This document shows, one piece after another, positions 13,554-18,761 of a stretch of DNA of 18,761 nt. The stretch's first letter is position 1. Each line of letters opens with the position of its first letter. Both the position numbers and the translations under genes were made by a program. The notes below the pieces were generated by a model, which worked only from the letters and a program-made list of their open reading frames with translations, was not told the DNA's origin and ran no database searches. Where the stretch lies: assembly GCA_021808665.1 (NCBI GenBank), contig JAKBBA010000064.1:1-18761 (forward strand). Reading direction: 5' to 3'. This stretch comes from Actinomycetes bacterium (GTDB lineage Bacteria; Actinomycetota; Acidimicrobiia; Acidimicrobiales; Palsa-688).

Positions 13554-14528
13554 GTGATCGATGTGCACGCGCACGCTGTCCTCGAAATGGTCCTCGGAGC
13601 GGCCGGCGAACACGGGCCGGAGCTCTACGAACACGACGGCGAGCAGCGCTTCCGGGTGGGCGGCTACACGCTCTGTGGGGTTCGCTACCGTGGCAGCCTT
13701 TACATGGACTTAGAGGTGCGGCTGCAAGCCATGGACCGGGCCGGCATCGACTACCAGGTCCTGTCGCCCAACCCGCTCACGTTCTTCCACCACATTGCAG
13801 CCCGGGACGCTGTGACTTTCTGCCGGCGTCACAACGACGCAATGGCCGAACTGGTAGCCCGCTGTCCTGGGAGGATCGGCGGTTTGGCCTGCCTGCCGAT
13901 GCAGGACCTAGAAGCGGCAGCCGGTGAACTACGCCGTGCCGTCGAGGAGAACGGCCTCTTGGGGGTGTACACCGGCACGGACTTCGGCCGGGACCTGGAC
14001 GACCCGGCTCTCGACGAGCTTTACGCTCTGAGCGCCGATCTTGGGTGCCCCTGGTTCTTGCACCCAGCACCGTCGGGGATCGACGGGCCACTGCTCGACT
14101 CCCGGCTTCGACGTTTCGACCTTGACCTGATCGTCGAGTTCGCCTACGAGGAGACCATCGCCGTGGCTGCTCTTATCTACGGGGGTGTCCTCGCCCGACA
14201 CCCGACCTTGGACGTCGTTATCTCCCACGGCGGCGGCGCCTCGGCGCTCCTGTACCCGAAGCTGCGCTACGCAGCGACACGACGTCCCTGGGCTCCCGAT
14301 TGGCTGAGGCAGGAGGGAACCTTCGAGGAGCTCTTCGAGCGCCTGTGGTTCGACGTGCACGTCGGCGACGACCTGTCGCTGGAACTGCTCACTTCGCGGG
14401 CGAACGTTTCAAGGCTGGTATTCGGGACGAACTTCGGGGGATGGGACTCAGGCGTGGCTCAGCACCCAGACGCTACGCAGACGGCGCGTTTCGACGAGAA
14501 CTCCCGACGACTTTTACGTCTCGACTGA
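13554..14528 (+). CDS. ACMSD-like amidohydrolase/decarboxylase
   Basis: 324 residues from GTG 13554, preceded by a strong AAGGAG at 6-7 nt. It belongs to the amidohydrolase-2 group that includes aminocarboxymuconate-semialdehyde decarboxylase and gamma-resorcylate decarboxylase. Seen are the N-terminal HAH (His5, His7), MDLEVRLQAMDRAGIDYQVLS, RIGGLACLPMQD, His170 in WFLHP, and His225 in VVISHGGG. The final metal-site motif, usually GTD, reads FGTNFGGWD (Asn293), so the conserved Asp is missing. Relatives decarboxylate or hydrate ring-cleavage products in the cytoplasm. It is divergent from the P450 operon and shares its control region, so the two are probably co-regulated. Whether the Asn variant is active needs testing; the family assignment is secure. 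Confidence 0.88.
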   Translation: MIDVHAHAVLEMVLGAAGEHGPELYEHDGEQRFRVGGYTLCGVRYRGSLYMDLEVRLQAMDRAGIDYQVLSPNPLTFFHHIAARDAVTFCRRHNDAMAELVARCPGRIGGLACLPMQDLEAAAGELRRAVEENGLLGVYTGTDFGRDLDDPALDELYALSADLGCPWFLHPAPSGIDGPLLDSRLRRFDLDLIVEFAYEETIAVAALIYGGVLARHPTLDVVISHGGGASALLYPKLRYAATRRPWAPDWLRQEGTFEELFERLWFDVHVGDDLSLELLTSRANVSRLVFGTNFGGWDSGVAQHPDATQTARFDENSRRLLRLD

Positions 14529-14590
14529 GCCTTGGTTAGATCCAACCGCCGGCGGAGCGCTGACGGTGGAGGGAGCGGCCGTGGTGGGGG

Positions 14591-14857
14591 CTACCCGTGC
14601 AGGCCTGTGGCTTCGGCTGCTTCGATCGTCGCTTTCAGCTGCTCAAGCAGCGCCCTTCCCGACGTGAGGTCCAGTTCGACGGCGACCCTGGCGTCGGTGC
14701 CCAGGTCGTAGTTCGTGAAGTCGAGCAGGAGGGCGTGCTCCGCTTCGCTGTGGGTGGCGTGGTCGAATCCGACGGTCGCCTGGTTGAGAGCGAACCACCC
14801 CGCCGGTCCTTTGCCAGCGCCTTTGATAGCAGCTGACTCGGAGATGTTCGTGCACAT
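14591..14857 (-). CDS. DUF6295 family small protein
   Basis: 88 residues from ATG 14857, with GAGGAA about 7 nt upstream. The start MCTNISESAAIKGAGKGPAGW and the later EAEHALLLDF and ARVAVELDLTSGRALLEQL match what I recall of the small actinobacterial family DUF6295. It has no signal peptide or membrane segment. The conserved Cys2 and several His residues (FDHATHSEAEH) could bind a metal, but that is speculation. It lies 38 nt after the dienelactone-hydrolase-like gene, so it is likely co-transcribed. No function is known to me. Confidence 0.75.
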   Translation of the reverse strand: MCTNISESAAIKGAGKGPAGWFALNQATVGFDHATHSEAEHALLLDFTNYDLGTDARVAVELDLTSGRALLEQLKATIEAAEATGLHG

Positions 14858-14895
14858 AGAAGTTTCCTCGCTTTGGGGTCGGCCTCTTATCCGCG

Positions 14896-15660
14896 TTATC
14901 CGAGCTTGCGGCCGAAGAAGTCGAGCACCTTCGCCCAGCCGTCCATGGCCTGCTCCTGGCGGTACATGGGCGTGTGGTAGTAGAAGAAGCCGTGCCCGGC
15001 GCCGTCGTAGCGGTGGAACTCGTACTCCTTGCCGTGCTTCGCCAGCTCAGCCTCGTGCTGGTCGACCTGCTCGGCGGTGGGTGACCGGTCGTCGTTGCCG
15101 AAGATCCCGAGGATCGGCGCTGACAAGTCCGCCGTTAGGTCGATCGGGGCTACCGGACGCGCCGGTGTGATCTGGTCGGGTTCCATGATCACTCCACCTC
15201 CCCAAAGGTCCACGAGCGCCGAGAAGCCGGGCACTTTCGAAGCGGTCAGGGTTGCGTGACGGCCGCCCGAGCACGAACCGATGATCCCGACTTTTCCTGA
15301 GCACCATGGCTGAGCTTGCAGCCATGTCAGCGCTGCGGCGCAGTCCGCAACCACGGAGTCGTCGTGGACCCCGCCCTGGGAGCGGACTTTGGCGGCCACG
15401 TCGTCGGGGGTGCCGTGCCCGAAACGGCAGTACAGGTCGGGGGCTATAACTGCGTAACCGTGCCTGGCAAGTCGCTCGGAGAACTCCTGGTAGAACTCGT
15501 CCCAGCCCGGCATGTGGTGTATGGCGACCACCCCGGGGAACGGTCCGTCACCTTTCGGCCGGCTCACATAAGCGTGGATGTGGTCGCCACCGCCGGCGCT
15601 GTAAGTGGTGATCTCAGCTGTGATCCCCAGGTGAGAGTCAGTCCTAAAAGAGTTCCACAT
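14896..15660 (-). CDS. dienelactone hydrolase family protein
   Basis: 254 residues, ATG 15660 with GGAGG 8 nt upstream. It has an alpha/beta-hydrolase fold: GVVAIHHMPGWDEF with an oxyanion-type loop, YAVIAPDLYCRFG, the nucleophile elbow GSCSGG (Cys130), the acid in FGNDDRS (Asp190 or Asp191), and the catalytic His223 in DGAGHGFF. A Cys nucleophile with Asp and His is the dienelactone hydrolase triad. Such enzymes open enol-lactones, and broader family members hydrolyse other esters. It sits between the D-aminoacylase-like gene (102 nt upstream) and the DUF6295 gene. A role in lactone opening after ring oxidation fits the cluster but is not proven. Confidence 0.9.
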   Translation of the reverse strand: MWNSFRTDSHLGITAEITTYSAGGGDHIHAYVSRPKGDGPFPGVVAIHHMPGWDEFYQEFSERLARHGYAVIAPDLYCRFGHGTPDDVAAKVRSQGGVHDDSVVADCAAALTWLQAQPWCSGKVGIIGSCSGGRHATLTASKVPGFSALVDLWGGGVIMEPDQITPARPVAPIDLTADLSAPILGIFGNDDRSPTAEQVDQHEAELAKHGKEYEFHRYDGAGHGFFYYHTPMYRQEQAMDGWAKVLDFFGRKLG

Positions 15661-15762
15661 GTCGACAGCCTCCCGTGCGTGAAAGTTGTTGCGATGTCCA
15701 AAGCTAACCGTAGAGGCAAACTAACAAAGTCGCCGTCGCGGCCGTGACACGCGATGGCCGGG

Positions 15763-17523
15763 TCAGCCGCCCCGTACCAGCCGCCCCGGACGCGCCCCGG
15801 TGTCGACGTCGTGGTCCCTCGTCTGCACGCCGTTGCAGAACGTCGCAAGGTACCCTCGGACCGGCTGGATGAGCCGCATTCCCCCCGACGGCAGGTCGTG
15901 GTGAGCCACGGGAGGTGCCACGGCGAGGTTATCCATGTCGATCACGTTGACATCCGCGCGCATACCCGGGCGCAGCTCGCCCCGGTCGTCGAGCCCGTAG
16001 AGTGCAGCGTTGCGAGCAGTCTGCTTGTGAACGAGCCATTCGACGGGGATCTTCTCCCCCAGCCGGCGATCGCGGGTCCAGTGGGTCAGCTGCGTCGTGG
16101 GCATCGTCCCGTCGCAGATGAGCATCACGTGAGCGCCCGCGTCGGACAGCCCGGTGACGGTGTCGGGGTGCATCAGCATCTCCCGCAGGACCTCCATCCG
16201 CCTGTGCGGGTCCGCCGACGACAGCGAGAACACACGGCTGCCGTCCCCCTCGACCATCATGTCGTATAGGTACTCCAGGGGATCCCTTCCCTCCCCCGCG
16301 GCGAGCGCTCCGATTGACCTGCCGGGAGCCGGCTCGTAGTCGACGGGGTCGTCCAGCGGGAACATAGAAGAAGCGGAGCGCTTGAAGAGCCGGTAAAGGT
16401 TCTCCATCGACCCCGACGCTTCGGGGGGAACGTCGACCTCGGCTAGCAGCTTCGCTTTCATCTCCGGGTCGCGCATCCGCCGGGCCCGCTCGGCGGTCGC
16501 AGGAGCGGACAGCTCCTTCAAGTAGGTGGGTTTACGCATGAAAGGGTGGTAGGACGACAGGCTGGCCATCAACCCGATCGGCCGGGAGGACACCTGCGGG
16601 TACAGTCGAGCGCCCTGGCGGTTGGCGGTCTCGCAGAGACAGAGGATCTCCTTCCACAGGTCCGGGTCGAAGTCGGGGGACTGCACCAGCGTGAACGTCA
16701 CGGCCCTTCCACTCGTCCGGGACACCTCGGCGAGCAGTTCGTTCTCGTGCTGCTGGGTGAATCGCTCCCCGCCGAACGCGGCGAGCTGGCCGACAGTGCC
16801 CGCAGGTATGGCCTCGAAGACGCCCCGCCCCACCTTGGCCATCGCAGCAGCGATCGCCCCCAACTCGGCGGAGGCCGCGAACGTTCCCGGCACCGGAGTC
16901 CCCCAAAGCGACCGGTGCCCGACCGTCCGGGAGGTGGAGAAGCCGAGCGCACCGGCCCGCACAGCTTCTTCCACGATTCTCGCCATGGCTTCGATGTCGT
17001 CGGCGGCGGCGTCCTCGTCGCAACAAGCGCGTTCACCCATCGCGTAGTAGCGGACAGCCCCGTGCGCCACCTGAGTTCCAATGTCCAACGCATACGAGCG
17101 GGACCCGACAAGGTCCAGGTAGTCGGAGAAGGTCTCCCATTCCCCCCACGGCATTCCCTCGTAGAGGGCCGTGCCGGGTATGTCCTCCACGCCTTCCATC
17201 AGCTCGATCAGCTCGCGATCGGCGCCGGCACGGACCGGCGCGAAACCGACACCGCAGTTCCCCGTTATAACCGTGGTAACCCCGTTGTCGGCGGACGGAA
17301 GCATTGCGTCATCCCAGAGCACCTGGCCGTCGTAGTGGGTGTGCACGTCGACCCAACCCGGCGTGACGAGGGCGCCGTCGGCGTCGATCCGCAATCGCGC
17401 GTCGTCGTCGATCCTGCCTCCCACACTTACGATGCGACCGTCGCTGATACCGAGGTCGCCGCTGCGACCCGGAGCCCCCGTGCCGTCGACGATGAACCCT
17501 CCCTTGACGACGCAGTCGAGCAA
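15763..17523 (-). CDS. D-aminoacylase/N-acyl-D-amino-acid deacylase-like amidohydrolase
   Basis: 586 residues from TTG 17523, with AGGAG 8 nt upstream. The N-terminal sandwich ([20 protein letters not shown]) leads to HTHYDGQ (His61, His63), and [15 protein letters not shown] carries Cys90, which in D-aminoacylases bridges the metals. [10 protein letters not shown] lies at about 191-200, the final SDAGAH has Asp461 and His465, and the C-terminal [19 protein letters not shown] is standard. It is about 90 residues longer than classical D-aminoacylase, as in the larger subgroup of environmental deacylases. The reaction would be hydrolysis of an N-acyl or amide bond. It is divergent from the enoyl-CoA hydratase and probably leads a three-gene unit. 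The true substrate is unknown. Confidence 0.9.
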   Translation of the reverse strand: MLDCVVKGGFIVDGTGAPGRSGDLGISDGRIVSVGGRIDDDARLRIDADGALVTPGWVDVHTHYDGQVLWDDAMLPSADNGVTTVITGNCGVGFAPVRAGADRELIELMEGVEDIPGTALYEGMPWGEWETFSDYLDLVGSRSYALDIGTQVAHGAVRYYAMGERACCDEDAAADDIEAMARIVEEAVRAGALGFSTSRTVGHRSLWGTPVPGTFAASAELGAIAAAMAKVGRGVFEAIPAGTVGQLAAFGGERFTQQHENELLAEVSRTSGRAVTFTLVQSPDFDPDLWKEILCLCETANRQGARLYPQVSSRPIGLMASLSSYHPFMRKPTYLKELSAPATAERARRMRDPEMKAKLLAEVDVPPEASGSMENLYRLFKRSASSMFPLDDPVDYEPAPGRSIGALAAGEGRDPLEYLYDMMVEGDGSRVFSLSSADPHRRMEVLREMLMHPDTVTGLSDAGAHVMLICDGTMPTTQLTHWTRDRRLGEKIPVEWLVHKQTARNAALYGLDDRGELRPGMRADVNVIDMDNLAVAPPVAHHDLPSGGMRLIQPVRGYLATFCNGVQTRDHDVDTGARPGRLVRGG

Positions 17524-17682
17524 CGTTCGAGCTCCTCTCCTGACCAGCTTCGTAAGACCCTATTCAGCATAAGGGTTTTTCCCCCGGCGTGCCAGGGCGA
17601 CCACCGCCGGCCGCGCCCCGTGGGTCAGGTCGAAGTCGCGTGCCTCACCTAGCGCAGCGGCGCAGCCATTAGGCTCTCGTCG

Positions 17683-17721
17683 TCACCCCGTCGGGTGATG
17701 CCGGCCGTCCGACCGGCCGGC
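17683..17721 (+). promoter_or_regulatory. two adjacent perfect hairpins upstream of the enoyl-CoA hydratase
   Basis: TCACCC (17683-17688) pairs with GGGTGA (17693-17698) around CGTC. One base later, GCCGGCCG (17700-17707) pairs with CGGCCGGC (17714-17721) around TCCGAC. The ribosome site GGAGG follows at 17731. They could be a structured leader that controls translation, or operator half-sites for a dimeric repressor; the sequence alone does not decide. Confidence 0.5.
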
Positions 17722-17742
17722 TCTTAACACGGAGGTAGGCTG

Positions 17743-18606
17743 ATGGAACCCGTCGCCGGGCAAGTCGCAGGGCAAGGGGGCGCAGTGCGCGACGAGCCGG
17801 TCGGCGGACCGGAAGTCCTCTACGAGCGCGACGGTCACGTGGCGACCGTCACTTTGAACCGTCCGCACCGCCGCAACGCCATCTCCACGCGGATGCTGTC
17901 GGAGCTGGCCGAGACCCTCGAAGCGGCGGAAGCCGACAGCACGGTGCGGGCCGTGGTCCTCACCGGTGCTGGTAAGGGGTTCTGTGCAGGCCTCGACATT
18001 AAAGACGCCCTGTCAGGGTCGGGCATCGGGTCGGAGGCCTCCCGGTCGGGCTGGTCGACTGTCGGGGCCCTACGCACCCGCCACCTGCCGACGGTCGTGC
18101 TCGCCCAGATGGACACGCCGGTGATAGCGGCGGTCAACGGCGCAGCCGCTGGCTATGGATTCGACCTCGCCCTCGGATGCGACATTCGAATCGTCGGAAG
18201 CTCCTCGGTGCTCATGCCCGGCTTCGCCAAAAGGGGTGTCGTCCCCGAAAGCGGTGGCACCTGGTATTTGCCGCGCCTGGTCGGCTGGGCCAAGGCCGCC
18301 GAGATCGGCTTCCTCGGCCGGGACATTGACGCCGCCGCTGCCTGCGACATCGGCCTTGCCAACCTGGCCGTAGTCGACGACGACCTGCTCGACGTTGCGC
18401 ACGAATGGGCCGCTGAGATCGCGGCGAACGCTCCGCTGGCGGTGCAGGCGATGAAGAGGCTCTTCCGCCACGGCCTGTCGGAAGACTTCGAGAGTCACAC
18501 CCATCACGTGCTGCTCCAGACGATGCAGCTCTTCTCCACGTCGGACTTCCGCGAGGGGATCACGGCTTTCGCCGAGCGCCGATCAGCGAACTTCGAGGGG
18601 CGTTGA
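17743..18606 (+). CDS. enoyl-CoA hydratase/isomerase family protein
   Basis: 287 residues from ATG 17743, with GGAGG 7 nt upstream. It is a crotonase fold: VATVTLNRPHRRNAIS (33-48), the oxyanion-hole loop GKGFCAGLDIKD (77-88), a second oxyanion loop VNGAAAGYGFDLALGCDIRI (131-150), and GVVPESGGTWYLPRL (165-179). The first catalytic Glu of rat hydratase aligns with Asp141, and a Glu at 169 lies in the PES segment used by other crotonases. A non-conserved N-terminal tail of about 22 residues precedes the fold. It would hydrate or isomerise an acyl-CoA, so a CoA-linked stage exists in this pathway, although no CoA ligase is in the window. Its stop overlaps the next start as TTGA. Confidence 0.9.
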   Translation: MEPVAGQVAGQGGAVRDEPVGGPEVLYERDGHVATVTLNRPHRRNAISTRMLSELAETLEAAEADSTVRAVVLTGAGKGFCAGLDIKDALSGSGIGSEASRSGWSTVGALRTRHLPTVVLAQMDTPVIAAVNGAAAGYGFDLALGCDIRIVGSSSVLMPGFAKRGVVPESGGTWYLPRLVGWAKAAEIGFLGRDIDAAAACDIGLANLAVVDDDLLDVAHEWAAEIAANAPLAVQAMKRLFRHGLSEDFESHTHHVLLQTMQLFSTSDFREGITAFAERRSANFEGR

Positions 18607-18761
18607 AGTTGGTCGGCGGGACCGGGTTCTCCGCCGGACGCGAAGCAGCGGTCGCTGCAGCGGCCGGCGCTTTACGCCAGGCCGCCGCACAGTCCAAGCC
18701 CTGCCCGCCGGTTCGGACAATGTTCGACTCTGACGCCGGCGTCGAGGTGGGATACGAGATC
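18603..18761 (+). CDS. 2-keto-4-pentenoate hydratase-like protein (N-terminal part, cut by window edge)
   Basis: 53 codons are visible, from TTG 18603, which overlaps the hydratase stop (TTGA). The frame stays open to the edge. The region AAAGALRQAAAQSKPCPPVR followed by a short linker and VGYEI resembles the start of the 2-keto-4-pentenoate hydratase/fumarylacetoacetase-related family, where a helix with ALR..A...PC.PVRD is followed by A..YAIQ. If so, it would act on a ring-cleavage dienoate. The evidence is a short match, so this is tentative. Confidence 0.5.
   Translation, partial: MKLVGGTGFSAGREAAVAAAAGALRQAAAQSKPCPPVRTMFDSDAGVEVGYEI

Noticed and set aside
16546..17652. 368-codon plus-strand frame opposite the D-aminoacylase-like gene
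   Set aside because: Antisense shadow in GC-rich DNA; the opposite strand has full catalytic motifs and a good ribosome site.

Overview
The window is high-GC DNA with frequent GTG and TTG starts and GGAGG-type ribosome sites. It looks like an actinobacterium, most likely a soil or environmental lineage with Mycobacterium- or Acidimicrobiia-like catabolic genes. The exact taxon cannot be read from the sequence. No rRNA, tRNA, CRISPR array or intact insertion sequence was seen.

Left part (1-2530, minus strand): the first genes of a Wadjet (JetABCD) anti-plasmid SMC-type defence system. jetA (DUF3375), jetB (DUF4194) and the first 126 codons of jetC (P-loop ATPase) overlap one another and follow a good sigma70-like promoter at 2497-2525. 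The rest of jetC and any jetD lie beyond the left edge. Divergent from it is a secreted lipoprotein with a glycoside-hydrolase-like domain (2685-3896).

Middle part (3900-6420): a decayed stretch. It holds a terminator-like hairpin, a frameshifted remnant of a DUF6036-type nucleotidyltransferase (4240-4540), an intact EamA/DMT transporter (4592-5575), and a Rieske oxygenase large-subunit pseudogene (5605-6250) that has lost half its Rieske motif and carries an in-frame stop.

Right part (6420 to end): a catabolic gene cluster. A compact six-gene minus-strand operon (13311 to 7088) reads amidohydrolase, P450, SDR, ThuA-like protein, SDR, P450. Four of its five junctions are stop/start overlaps and the fifth is a 21-nt gap. 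The two P450s are diverged paralogues, and both have His in place of the I-helix acid. Divergent from this operon is an ACMSD-like amidohydrolase. Next come a second minus-strand set (D-aminoacylase-like amidohydrolase, dienelactone-hydrolase-like protein, DUF6295 protein) and a plus-strand enoyl-CoA hydratase overlapping a partial 2-keto-4-pentenoate hydratase-like gene. Together these enzymes could oxidise, dehydrogenate, hydrolytically open and beta-oxidise a cyclic amide- or lactone-containing substrate. The substrate is unknown and this pathway is inference. The most unusual features are in-frame tandem repeats at the 5' ends of two consecutive operon genes, which build low-complexity N-terminal tails.
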